Shown: positions 12,166-21,627 of the stretch, piece by piece | How the letters are laid out: each line of letters starts with the position of its first letter | How positions within the stretch are numbered: position 1 is the first letter of the stretch | NCBI GenBank assembly: GCA_946902985.2 | Contig: OX336393.1 | Location: 366,526,779-366,590,778, forward strand | Length of the DNA: 64,000 bases | From: Meconema thalassinum | Taxonomy: Eukaryota > Arthropoda > Insecta > Orthoptera > Tettigoniidae | Direction: 5' to 3' | The notes under the pieces: generated by a model | What the model saw: the letters and a program-made list of their open reading frames with translations, nothing else | Databases searched by the model: none | Told to the model about the DNA's origin: nothing | Translations under genes and position numbers: made by a program

Positions 12166-12222
12166 GAGCGCGTGGTGCAGCGGTAAGAGCCCTGCTTCGT
12201 AAACGCTGGATCGAATCCCACC
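12166..12222 (+). repeat. tRNA-like segment, left arm of foldback element
   Basis: Reads GCGCGTGGTGCAGCGGTAAG (A-box region), then CCTGCTTCGTAA (anticodon-loop-like, CGT) and GGATCGAATCCC (B-box). The anticodon stem is imperfect and the 3' acceptor half is missing. I treat it as tRNA-derived, not as a working tRNA gene. Confidence 0.6.
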
Positions 12223-12623
12223 GTTGAGTCTTTGCGGTGTGTTGTGTTTCTTTGTTTTTCTTTTGTAAAGATTGGCAACTCGTACAACTGTAGGTGTCGC
12301 GAATAATGTTTATTTTGCAGTAAATTGTAATAACGTGTTATGTGAGCGGGAAAAGAGATTCTGAAATCATCGTATGGGGGTCAACGTTTGTGACATTACA
12401 TAATGTACAGTATCGGCATTGCAAATACATTGGCATTATTCTATACACGGCCAGGTGTATTATATGTATAAATTTATACATTGAAGGCCCAGACTGTTCC
12501 GTTCATTGCACGTCTATGAACCATCAGACCACCCCGTATCCCACAAGCAGCGACTCATGCTATGGGTATTAGTTGGAAATTGCCAATAGTTACAAAAAAA
12601 AACACACACACACTGCAAAGGCT

Positions 12624-12692
12624 CACCTGCGGGATTCGAACCAGCAATCCCGTGCTTACGAAGCAGGGCTCTTACCGCTCCACCACGCGCTC
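12624..12692 (-). repeat. tRNA-like segment, right arm of foldback element
   Basis: Inverted partner of the segment at 12166. On the minus strand it has GTGGAGCGGTAAGAGCC, the loop TTCGTAA and the B-box GGTTCGAATCCC, better preserved than in the left arm. The anticodon stem has one mismatch. The acceptor stem does not close convincingly. Confidence 0.6.
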
Positions 12693-12988
12693 GAGTTTTT
12701 GATAGCAAACAACGCACATAGACACCGCACTGTAATTGCAATTAATTAATTTCTCGGAAACGCATGAGAATCGCATCTTACTACTTGCACCTTGTATGCG
12801 CCTGGTCATGCCCTACACGTGTACTAAAGATGGTTCGAATCGGTGACCCATGCATCGTATTCTCCCCTTGTTAGTAGCGGCTGCCCCTACAGCAGAGCTG
12901 TATTGCATATTGCAAGTTTACTCACACAAGGCGGCGAGTACTCGGGTGCTCACGGCCGAGCAACTCGGCTGGAACAGCCTGATAATAC

Positions 12989-14561
12989 AATGCAGCTCCA
13001 GGATTCATACATGTTGGCAATATTGAAAAATGCAACACCACCACCTAGTGACACAAAGTGTAGCTCCTTTGTCTTAATCATATCAGATTCAGACAGTAAA
13101 TTTTTATGGCGACTCATACCGTATACAACAAAAGTTCCCTAAAATTTGTCAATAAAACTCATTGTGGCAGGTCATGCCATTCGATGTCGCTCTTTTCGGT
13201 GCCGAGTTCACATCTGGATATGTAATCAACAGCAAATTAGCATGGTTCATGGTTTTTTATGCTTTACTGTGTGTGCTATATTAACATTGTTGGATATAGG
13301 TCTTTTCTGTATGTACAGTTACGTTTTGACAGAACTTTATGCAGAGGGCATGGAGCATAGCTCGCCTACTAAATATCAATATACGAGCAGTTTGTTCGCC
13401 GGGATAGTACCTTAATTTCAGTTCCTGGGTAACTTATCTAATCCCTTAACCTAATAATTAACACACTACTGTATGAGTAAACAAGGAAGGAAAATAAAAT
13501 CCTGTGTGGACAAGTCATGCTTACATGGCTAAATCTAAACAGAAAAAGTTTATTTAGCTTACCTCTTGAAACTCGAAACCTTCCGGTGCTTATTCAAATT
13601 TATGGAGTTCTTGGAATGCAATCTGTATAAAGGTGATTAAAAGGAAGACATGATTTTGAGGATGGGTAAGATATAACTAATTTTGACTAAATATTTAATT
13701 TCCTAATTTTTAATGATCACTACAGCATTACAGCAACAATATTTCTTTTCGACACATCACGCCCAATATTTTATATCGCATTCTACAAAATCCCCGTGGT
13801 TCACATTTCTGATTGATCAAAATATGGTTCATACAAGGCTTGTGTAAGTTGATGTCCTGACACATGTACCATCAGCCGATGCCTTATGACATCGTAATTT
13901 AGCGTACATTGCATAAAAATTTCATCACCTGCTTATACAGTAATTCTTAACTTAATACAGGGGCAGATACGTGTCCTGGAAAACGGCCGGTTATGAATTG
14001 TTTCAAAAAAAATCACTGCCAGAATGCATTCTATCCATTGACAAACACTGGATAAAATATAAGCAACCAGAAAAAAAACGAGAATTCTGGAAAGATCAAC
14101 CTTATCACATGAGGCTGAAATGTCACTCATAAGCTTATCTAGTCAATTACTGGGTCAATCGCATGACCTTGCTTTATTCCGTTAAATCTAGAAAAAAAAA
14201 TTACTCGTGACACTGTCCACAGTTGAACCAATTCCAAATTCGTAAATATTCCCATGCCTCTAAAGAAAACTAAATGAGACCACTTCACATTTGCAGCATT
14301 TTATAAAAAGTAATATGTGGTCGAACAACGTCAAGAAGAATGACCTTAGGCCACTTTCGGCATGTTGCACATCAGTTGAGTTAGTAGAGTATGATGCATA
14401 CCAAGTCAAACTGGTATTGCCCCATCTGGGAGAAAGATAATTATGTAAATGGCCAATGGGCATATCTTAACTAGAAGGTACTTACAGGTTGCAACGTGAA
14501 ATCTGTTCACGAGTGTAAATACCTCAGTACACTAGTAGAAGCCCGTAAGGTACAGTAGGCC
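12989..14561. other. unassigned stretch, no gene recognised
   Basis: AT-rich sequence with no supported coding region, tandem repeat or long inverted repeat. A short minus-strand window near 13560-13630 has splice-like borders (TTTATACAG and GAG/GTAAGC), but nothing links it to a gene. Confidence 0.3.
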
Positions 14562-14563
14562 TA

Positions 14564-14882
14564 CAGGGCGCCAGGAAATATTCTCCACAGTGACTGCCGG
14601 CTTCTGCCAGAGGTAGCATCAGCAGTTTAGTTGGCAGCACTGTGTCCTTGACAGGGTGAATCCCACACGTGTGGGCTGTAGTCTGTCGAAATTGTCAGTG
14701 TGTATAGCAATAAGCGAGCGTGTGTGTCATCAGCACTTCCAGCATCTGCTATGAATGGCTGTGGTGAGTAAAAAGTTTACTGTTTGTTTTGATACAAACA
14801 ACAGGCGTGCTGCCAACGTAACTACTGATACTAGCTCTGGCAGTAGCCGTAGTCACTGCGGAGAACATTTCCTGGCGCCCTG
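14564..14882. mobile_element. 319-bp MITE, CAGGGCGCC termini, TA duplication
   Basis: The ends are CAGGGCGCCAGGAAAT and its complement, flanked by TA at 14562-14563 and 14883-14884. The inverted repeats run for about 78 bp, through GCAGTGACT and CTGCCAGAG to GTTGGCAGCAC. There is no coding sequence. The TA duplication and CAGGG start match the neighbouring mariner-type element at 14940, so both may be mobilised by Tc1/mariner-group transposases. Confidence 0.8.
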
Positions 14883-14939
14883 TATAATACCGAGGTAGCA
14901 ATTAAAAAAGAAATGCTCATGGCCCACAAAATGCATCTA

Positions 14940-15584
14940 CAGGGTCATTATCTATGTGGGCCCCGATAAACACGGCAAGCTAAGCCGGCTGTGGCTGGCG
15001 CAGCTCGAGGGCGCGCGTACCCAGTTCAGCCAGTGGTTGGCGCACTCCGCTGACTCATATCGTTAGTTCACACGTGTTTTGTCATTCATATGGTCATGTA
15101 TCTGCAAAGCTTAGGTGTTAGTGTTGCATGTTTAGTGAGTATTGTGATTACTGTGATTGTTATTCAGGCCCAGACACCAATACACACTGCACGAACGTGT
15201 GTATATCCATAATTCGTATATGAAAAGCAGAACATCTTGTTCTGAAACGTGACGAAAATTTCGAATCAAGTTTCCAGGAAGACCTGTGCCTAATGTCAGT
15301 ACAATTAGGAGGCTCGCTAAACGATTCAAGGAAACAGGCTCCGTAAATAATAAAAGAGTTGACATTCTGTCATCAGAAGAAGTAAGGTGTGTGTTACAAG
15401 AGAGGGAGGACATTTCCATCATCGCCTATGAGCACTGTAAGTACACATTATTGAATATGTTTGGTAAAAGTGTTAAAGTGCGTACCACCACCGGCTGAAC
15501 CAGGTACGAACGGCCGTGATCTGCGCCAGTCACAGTCGGCTTAGCTTGCCGTGTTTACTCACGCGCACATAGATAATGACCCTG
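14940..15584 (+). mobile_element. 645-bp deletion derivative of a DUF4817-type mariner transposon
   Basis: The termini CAGGGTCATTATCTATGTG and complement are flanked by TA (14938-14939 and 15585-15586). The inverted repeats extend about 65 bp (AAACACGGCAAGCTAAGCC is identical on both sides). The plus strand keeps the start of a transposase. The catalytic part is gone, so the element could move only in trans. Confidence 0.8.
15253..15423 (+). pseudogene. helix-turn-helix remnant of a mariner-type transposase (DUF4817-like)
   Basis: Reads FPGRPVPNVSTIRRLAKRF and KETGSV, the typical N-terminal DNA-binding helix-turn-helix found in many insect IS630/Tc1/mariner transposases. After SSEEVRCVLQERED similarity fades and no DDE domain follows. 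Only the end-binding half survives inside this deleted element. Confidence 0.75.
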
Positions 15585-16693
15585 TACACCTCCATTGAAA
15601 CTTGGTAAGAAATATACACTTCTCAAGGGCTATCAATTGCTGTGCATCAAGCACACTAAATAAATTTCTTCTTAAAATTAACAAAATGGAAAATTACATA
15701 AAATATTTCATTAGCTATACTCCAGAGATAGCAGGGCAGAGGATCAACGATTATGGCATAGTTTTTTGCTTTACCAATAATTTGTTCAACAACAATGCGC
15801 CTATTAGCTATTGCACGAGTAGCTGCAACCTCTTCTGGGGTCAACCTAGCTCTGTTCCTCCTGAAAGGAGGAATATTTAATCGTACACCTCTTTCCAACA
15901 ATAAATCTTGGCAATCAAATCCTTTGTCAGCCATAACAAACTGACCTGGTTTAAGTTTCTCAAGGAAACCGGATAACACTACTATCTGCCGGTCAGAAGT
16001 ACTACCCCCATACAACTCTGAGCAATAAATTGCAGCTCCTGACTCTGAAACTCCCACGAGGGCCTTAAATGTATGCCGGCTTTTGTAATGTGAGTATGTA
16101 GCCTGAGCAATTACAGGATCTCCCTTAACAAAGATAGGGATTTCTGTGCAGTCAATAATGATGTCATACTCATTCTCTACTTTATCATACATATCCCAGA
16201 ATTCCACCTCTTTAAAACTCTTATACAAAGCTCTGATCCAATGTATAAATATTACACTGGGATAAGTTTCCCCTACACCAAATACAAATGCCAGTGATTG
16301 GTATGACATATTTGTTCTTAACTTAGCAAGGGTAAGGAGAAGCTGGTCCTTACTATTAATGGAGTATTTTCCATATGGCTTGAAACTGTCATCTAAAATC
16401 ACAAATTTCCACAGACAAAAAAAAATTGAGCATGTGAGAAACCTGTAAAATGTATCATCTGTGTCTCATTCAGCCGACATACACTAAACAACTGATTTTT
16501 AAACTGCTTCACACTGTGACTACAAGGCATATTAGATAATGTCCATGAATTGGCAGAAGAAATTTCAGTCTGACTGCTAGCGTCCTGGCGGGTATTGTGG
16601 TCGGCTTCAATATTTGGGTCCAATACAGTACTGTATGATGGCTGTTGAATAGCAGGAGTTTCACATTCATTCAAATCCTGCTCTGTCTCATCT

Positions 16694-17742
16694 GTAAAAA
16701 AAAGGAAATATACATGAAAATTTTGGGGTAGTATTCATACACATATTTCTGAAGTACTTACATTATACCATGTTGTGTAATTGTAAATGGCGAAGTTGCA
16801 GATCATTTAAGAGTACTGGGGCCAACACACTCTTGTGAAAAAGCATTGACTGATCTTTGATGCTCCAAAGTAGTCCTTGCCCCATTTAAGTGCTTAGGAT
16901 GTGATCATCAGACCAAGGGATTTAAGTGTGAGTGGAATGAAATGAACAAAATAACAGTGGCCATTACCAACATAAACTTGGCAACTATCTTATTATATAG
17001 GAATACGCTAAGGTGTATGTTTCACAAAACCAAGCTCCTAAACCAGAGGGAGTTAGAAGGTGTGGTTCCATTTCTTGAAAGGTCAACGGAAATATATTTG
17101 TTTATAAAGTGCTTTTAAACAAATAAACAAGACTATAGCCCCTGGCAGAACTGTGTCGCGTTCAGCCCGCATAGCATTAGACCCAGGCGGGTAGTCTGTA
17201 CACAGGGGCAGATGACCTCGTAATTCCGCCCCTAGGGGATACGGAATGGGTAATTTTTCAAAAATTTGTCATTTTTATTTTTTATTTATTTATTAATATT
17301 TAATATGTCCTCTTTAAAATGCTGTATGAATTAAGATGATATTATAACTACAAGTGTGTTTTTTAAATAGTTTAGATCATGATGTACACTTGATTTCTGC
17401 TGGAAGTAAACATGGCCAGCACTTAAAACATCAACTAACTAGGCTAGTCTGTACATATGGGGCGCACACAACCCATTATGCGAGAGTTCCCGCACAGGCC
17501 CGCTAGTTGTAGATGATTACCTGAAAGGAGACTAATCCTTTAACTCTTGCAGTAAAATACAGAACATGACTCAATATAAGCCTCCAGTGGTAAGTCGCAA
17601 GTGTCAACCGATACCAACTCGAGCACGTTTTTACAGCATTCGCTGGTAAACAAAACTAGGTGAAATTAAAGCACTGAAAGTTTTAATACCATATTTTTTC
17701 AGTGTTGCCTAGCTAATACGCTGCTGTAATTAGGATCAACAT
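16694..17742. other. intronic stretch of the transposase, nothing recognised
   Basis: Left part of the large intron (minus-strand gene). I see AT-rich sequence and no coding region or clear repeat. Confidence 0.3.
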
Positions 17743-17802
17743 GTCTCCGACCGGGTCCATTCCTGACCCGGTCGGAGACTGGAAGCAGGCTGTGGATTTT
17801 TT
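17743..17802 (+). repeat. SINE 3' fragment with hairpin
   Basis: GTCTCCGACCGGGT and its exact complement ACCCGGTCGGAGAC form a 14-bp stem around a 9-bp loop. The following GGAAGCAGGCTGTGGATTTT matches the tail of the full SINE at 21231-21565. It is a truncated copy of the same family. Confidence 0.7.
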
Positions 17803-18117
17803 ATGGGACCAACTAAATGACAAACCTACACAAAATGTTATGCCAATAAAACAGCTATAAAGTAGCATCCCTTTGGAACTGCTACGGATGAAAATTTTCT
17901 TGAAAAGAACAGGAGTAGCGTAGATTGTGATACTGTACACTACCAAATTCCCCTAGATACAAAATGGCAGCATCCATCACATCAATGCTGTTACTTCAGC
18001 AAGTGCTGTGAAAAAACCAAATCACTGATCGAGTATAGTGAAAGTTAGAACAAATCAACCATTTTTATATATGAAATTTTATGGTCACTTGGCTCAAATA
18101 AATCCTCATTATAGCTC

Positions 18118-18300
18118 ACTACTAGGTTAGACCACTGTATGGATGAAACCATTGGTCACTACTGGGTTAGACCACGGTCTGGGCGAAACCATTGGTCGCT
18201 ACTGGGTTAAACCACTGTCTGGATTAAACCATTGGTCGCTACTGGGTTAGACCACTGTTTGGGCGGAACCATTGGTCGCTACTGGGTTCGACTACTGTGT
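18118..18300. repeat. 40-bp tandem repeat, about 4.5 units
   Basis: ACTRGGTTAG starts at 18121, 18161, 18201, 18241 and 18281, a strict 40-bp period. Unit features are GGTTAGACCACTG, then TGGGCGAAACC and ATTGGTCGCT. Units differ by a few substitutions and no indels. It lies inside the large transposase intron. The units join directly without spacers. Confidence 0.9.
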
Positions 18301-18594
18301 GAACTACAAGCAAGGGGTCTGGGGCATAAACCCCGGGTTAGGTATGTGTTTATATATGCACTAACTCTGCACGCCCCACCTTCCCCACCACACTTTCTGC
18401 ACCGTAAGTGGCTCCTTCATTCACACTGAGCGCTGCAAATTCAATTATGTACCAAACACAATCATTTTGACACTACTAAAAAGGCAATAACACCACTTGG
18501 TTTCCAATCCTTCATCTCGGTCATATTGCCAGTTCCTAGGCAAAATATTTGTAAGTTTCATGGCAAAAGGAGAAAACTTGAAGTTTTACGTGAC

Positions 18595-18747
18595 CAAGAG
18601 CCATGGGACTCCTATTTTCACATGAACCACAGGATGTGATACAGTATATTTCACTTCAAAAAACTCACATACTGTATAACCATGAATTGAACGCAGTCTA
18701 CCTTGGTGACAGGCAAGCAACTTGACCATTGAGTCATCACGCCCCCA
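18595..18747 (-). repeat. SINE (family alpha), minus orientation
   Basis: On the minus strand it begins GGGGGCGTGATGACTCAATGG, has CACCAAGGTAGAC and GCGTTCAATTCATGG (B-box like), then GAAGTGAAAT and a CCTGTGGTTCA block. The same blocks occur in order at 20531-20690 on plus. A tRNA-derived promoter is partly degraded. Confidence 0.65.
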
Positions 18748-19555
18748 GATTTTTCATGGCGGCTTGCCCTGTATATTACACAAATTCCCTCAGTATGTTT
18801 AAGTTGACTGGCTACGTATAATTGGTATGGAATGTACTAGCGGTGGTTTACTCTCTGCTCTTTTAAGTTGCACCCGTCCTCTATCCCAATCCTACACTAA
18901 CCAAAAGTAACCCATTATTTAAGAAAAGAAATGCACACAAATAATCATAACAAAGTCTGATCTCCCACTAAGTGCAGTATTGTAAATTTACAGATTAATC
19001 CAATGAACAGGAATTGTAACCAAGTACAGCAACCTAATCCTAACCTCAATTTCAAATACCATAGGTCTCTTTAAACATTTCCACAACACCACACACATTT
19101 TAACCGTGCAGCACCGAATGCTTCTGGTTACATTTGGCGTAGTTAAAACCATTCGATCTAATAATAACGTTAACAGAAGACGTCCAATAGTACAAGGAAT
19201 TTAGTTGTTTGCTCCCCCATATTTTAACATGCAACGGCCAAATTTTCATCTTGTTGAACTACCCCACCCCAAACGTAACTTGTAGACCTTACCAGAATGA
19301 ATTAGGCCTACTGAAACTAATACCATATCAATGTATGGCTCTAGGTACCTCCTCAATCAATATAATTTTAATATTTCTGTGAAACCAATGGCCATGACAG
19401 TATCATTTTTAAAACAGTCCGTTCTTACAATCTCCAGTCAAGTGACAGGATGTTAGGTGCCTATTTGGGAGTGTAGGCCTACATATTCAACACACAAATA
19501 TTTTTGTCACATTATAAACATGTTAGAAAAAAAGAAATATCAACTAGATACTTAC
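18748..19555. other. intronic stretch, nothing recognised
   Basis: Remaining part of the large transposase intron. No supported coding region or repeat. Short AT-rich tracts only. Confidence 0.3.
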
Positions 19556-20158
19556 TAGTAACTACATGGCGTGTTCTTTTGGCTATTCTTTCCTTCCTGT
19601 CGGTATCACTTCTCTGCTTGTGAAAACTTGGCAAAGGCAGATTTTGAGATGGAACCGCGTCTGGTACCAAATATCTATTTCGTGCAAGACCTGAAAGAGA
19701 TCAGTTGAAAGTGTAATTATTGGTCAAATAAATTTAAAACGAAATTTTGAGTTATTTGAAAATAAACAAATCGTAGCTTCTCGCAACGCTCGTATTTTTC
19801 TACTTTGTAGTTATGTTAATACAATATAACTTAATATATCGATGTAACAACCAGCCAACAACTTATTACATAGATTAAGTTTACACCAACTTACCACATG
19901 GCCGTAAAGGCGTAAGAAAGTCCGTTTCTTCAAAATGCAAACTGCATACCTTGGACCATTTGCTGGGGCCATTTTCGTTCCTAAGTTTTATTGTCCACTC
20001 TCGTCGTAGACGTTTATCTTTAGGATAGCCATGAAAGGTCAACCCTCGATTCCTTGAAGCATTGGTTGAACACCCGAAAACCAAACAAGAAACAGGCATA
20101 ATACAGATTAAAGGAGGGTACGATTTTACTTCAATGTAAAACAAATGGAGATTCGCGG

Positions 20159-20190
20159 ACCGGAAGTTTTCAATCCTTAACCTTCAGCGC
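20159..20190 (-). repeat. right inverted subterminal segment of the ISL2EU-like element
   Basis: On the minus strand it reads GCGCTGAAGGTTAAGGAT followed by AACTTCCGGT, mirroring 7159-7197. It lies about 60 bp upstream of the THAP start codon. See the composite entry for alternatives. Confidence 0.5.
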
Positions 20191-20530
20191 CATTTTAACT
20201 AGTGGAAACTCTTAAATCGCGCCCATAGGCACCGTGCATGCACACTGGACATTTACCAGTGGCGCTGCACAGCGCTTGTTGTGCAAATTAACTGTGGACC
20301 TCGAAGCGTTGTTGAATGACTGGCAGAAAATGGATCTTAGCATCGAATGTGCCGCTTCTTTTTTTTTTCTTCAATAAAGGGTACTAGAATTTCTCTCTCA
20401 ACGATAGCCAAAGGTGAAAACTTATGCTTAAGTGGACATGTCAATCATGTGAAGGACATAAAGAGAGAAGATGTTTCAGTCATCTCAGCAGAAGTGATAC
20501 GGTAAACATCCGTGACTCAACCACCATATA

Positions 20531-20690
20531 AGGGAGCGTGGGGGCACAGCGGTTAAGCTGTTTGCCTTTCGCCAAGGTAGACCAGGCTCGATTCTCGGTC
20601 AATACATGCGAGATTTTCGAAGTGAAATGCCATGTCCTATGGTTCGGTTTCCACGTAAAAAGGCTCATGACCGCGAGATTAACGGTCACG
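20531..20690 (+). repeat. SINE (family alpha), plus orientation
   Basis: The tRNA-like head has GGGGCACAGCGGTTAAGC (A-box region) and CCAGGCTCGATTCTCGG (B-box region). The body has GAAGTGAAATGCCATGTCCT and CCACGTAAAAAGGCTCATGA. It shares blocks with 18595-18747 and 44154-44240. Confidence 0.7.
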
Positions 20691-20838
20691 TTGCTCGCTC
20701 AACTATCAAAATAATGTGAAACTCCTTGTAAGAGTTCTTCTATTGTTTGGGGACACCACATACTGTATTCATATACGTAGGCCTAAATGTAACACAGACC
20801 TTCTTTTGAATTAATTTCAATAGGGGGATTCGGAACGA

Positions 20839-20988
20839 AATATAGCAACAGAATGCCCTTACCCTGTTGGAGAAGGGGGACCCTGCAAGCACATTGCAAG
20901 TGTATTTCTATTTGTCAACAGTGAATGTTCTAGTTTGCCACAAACTTGGGGGATGCGTAGCTCTACAATGCTTCAAAAGAACAATTAA
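20839..20988 (+). pseudogene. SWIM zinc-finger fragment of a second YqaJ-type gene
   Basis: An open 49-codon segment reads ATECPYPVGEGGPCKHIA followed by SSLPQTWG. The CKH and the xPQxWG sequence after it match the SWIM region of the gene at 7213-9762, where CKHIAALAF is followed by TSMPQAWG. The first Cys of the CxC pair is Thr here, so the finger is already damaged. No nuclease part follows before the neighbouring SINE. It suggests a second ISL2EU-type copy or a rearranged piece of the first, just outside the composite's right end. Confidence 0.65.
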
Positions 20989-21230
20989 AGGCAAGCGTGT
21001 AGAGGAGCTTTATCTGAGGAAAGAATTAAAACATACAGTTACCAAGTTCTGTCTCACAAATGATGACCTACACAGTATTAATTAACCCTTCGTTACTTGA
21101 TAGATGAATAAAATAAGACAGAAATAGCTAACAGAACAAGACAGTAATTTTAAGCTCTCGCTATTTTCGCATGCTTTTCTTTCACCTCTTGTCGAAGTCC
21201 TTTTGAAACGGTCAATAGCCGAATCATCTG

Positions 21231-21565
21231 GTAAAAGCCTCCGTGGCTTAGGCGGCAGCATGCCGGCCTCTCACCGCTGGGTCCGTGGTTCAAATCCCGG
21301 TCACTCCATGTGAGATCTGTGCTGGACAAAACGGAGGCAGACAGGTTTTTCTCCGGGTACTCCGGTTTTCCCTGTCACAATTTCATTCCAGCAACACTCT
21401 CCACCATCATTTCATTTCATCTGTCATTCATTTAATCATTGCCCCAGAGGAGTGCGTCAGGCCTCGGCAGCCGGCACAGTTCAAATCCTCGCCGCTAGAT
21501 CGGGGCTTCATTCATTCCATTCCTGACCCGGTCGGAGACTGGAAACAGGCTGTGGATTTTCATTT
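21231..21565 (+). repeat. full-length tRNA-derived SINE with 19-bp duplication
   Basis: Flanked by identical 19-bp copies of TCAATAGCCGAATCATCTG (21212-21230 and 21566-21584). The head has GTGGCTTAGGCGG (A-box) and GTGGTTCAAATCCCGG (B-box). The tail is ACCCGGTCGGAGACTGG, then CAGGCTGTGGATTTTC. The perfect duplication marks a recent LINE-mediated insertion. Confidence 0.9.
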
Positions 21566-21627
21566 TCAATAGCCGAATCATCTGAAATCTTCTTCTTCCT
21601 CTATTCTTTAGAAAAGATTGTAGTTAC

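Larger units (their letters stand above)
11055..12981. mobile_element. foldback hAT-like element with tRNA-like arms
   Basis: The ends read CAGGCTGTTCC (11055) and GGAACAGCCTG (to 12981), flanked by ATAATAC on both sides (11048-11054 and 12982-12988). Long arms pair with each other: about 11998-12290 matches the complement of about 12560-12890, including TTAGTACACGTGTAGGGCAT, TTTCCGAGAAATTAATT and GGTGTCTATGTGCGTTGT. Each arm contains a tRNA-like segment. Without the nested 783-bp MITE the element is about 1.14 kb. The termini and the 7-8-bp duplication fit the hAT superfamily; no transposase is encoded. Confidence 0.7.
15656..20099 (-). pseudogene. THAP/DDE_Tnp_4 transposase of the ISL2EU-type element (nearly intact)
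   Basis: Exon 1 (20099-19895) encodes a complete THAP zinc finger: CLVFGC, FHGYPKD, the Trp of REW, CSLHF. Exon 2 (19690-19556) continues LARNRYLVPDAVPSQ and a basic tail. Exon 3 (16691-15656) holds a helix-turn-helix (LRTNMSYQSLAFVFGV) and the catalytic domain: Asp in IIDCTEIPI, Asp in MADKGFD, Glu in RIVVEQIIG. Phases agree at both introns (TGTG/GTAAG to CTTTCAG; ACTA/GTAAGT to TTTTACAG). The start at 20099 is the Met directly before the THAP Cys. The one lesion I see is a frameshift at the nine-A run around 16419-16427, which could be a sequencing error. The 2.9-kb second intron contains later repeats. The enzyme would cut and rejoin the element's ends in the nucleus. Confidence 0.85.
7159..20190. 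mobile_element. ISL2EU-type composite transposon (YqaJ nuclease plus THAP/DDE transposase)
   Basis: Two convergent genes define it: a YqaJ/SWIM nuclease starting at 7213 on plus, and a THAP/DDE transposase starting at 20099 on minus. Just upstream of each start lie related inverted segments: 7159-7197 reads GCGCC..GGTTAAGGAT..AACTTCCGGT, and the complement of 20159-20190 reads GCGCT..GGTTAAGGAT..AACTTCCGGT. Pairing of these two proteins is the known hallmark of ISL2EU transposons. The true outer ends and any 2-bp duplication could not be fixed. About 13 kb is far longer than expected, because the space between the genes and the transposase intron are full of later insertions. Confidence 0.65.

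Noticed and set aside
12166..12692. Two functional tRNA-Thr(CGU) genes
   Set aside because: Anticodon stems have mismatches, the acceptor stems do not close, and both units lie in the arms of a mobile element.
13561..13632. Possible minus-strand exon with splice-like borders
   Set aside because: It is short, with no recognisable protein and no neighbouring exon in phase.
18118..18300. CRISPR-like array
   Set aside because: The 40-bp units are directly adjacent with no unique spacers, and the setting is eukaryotic.
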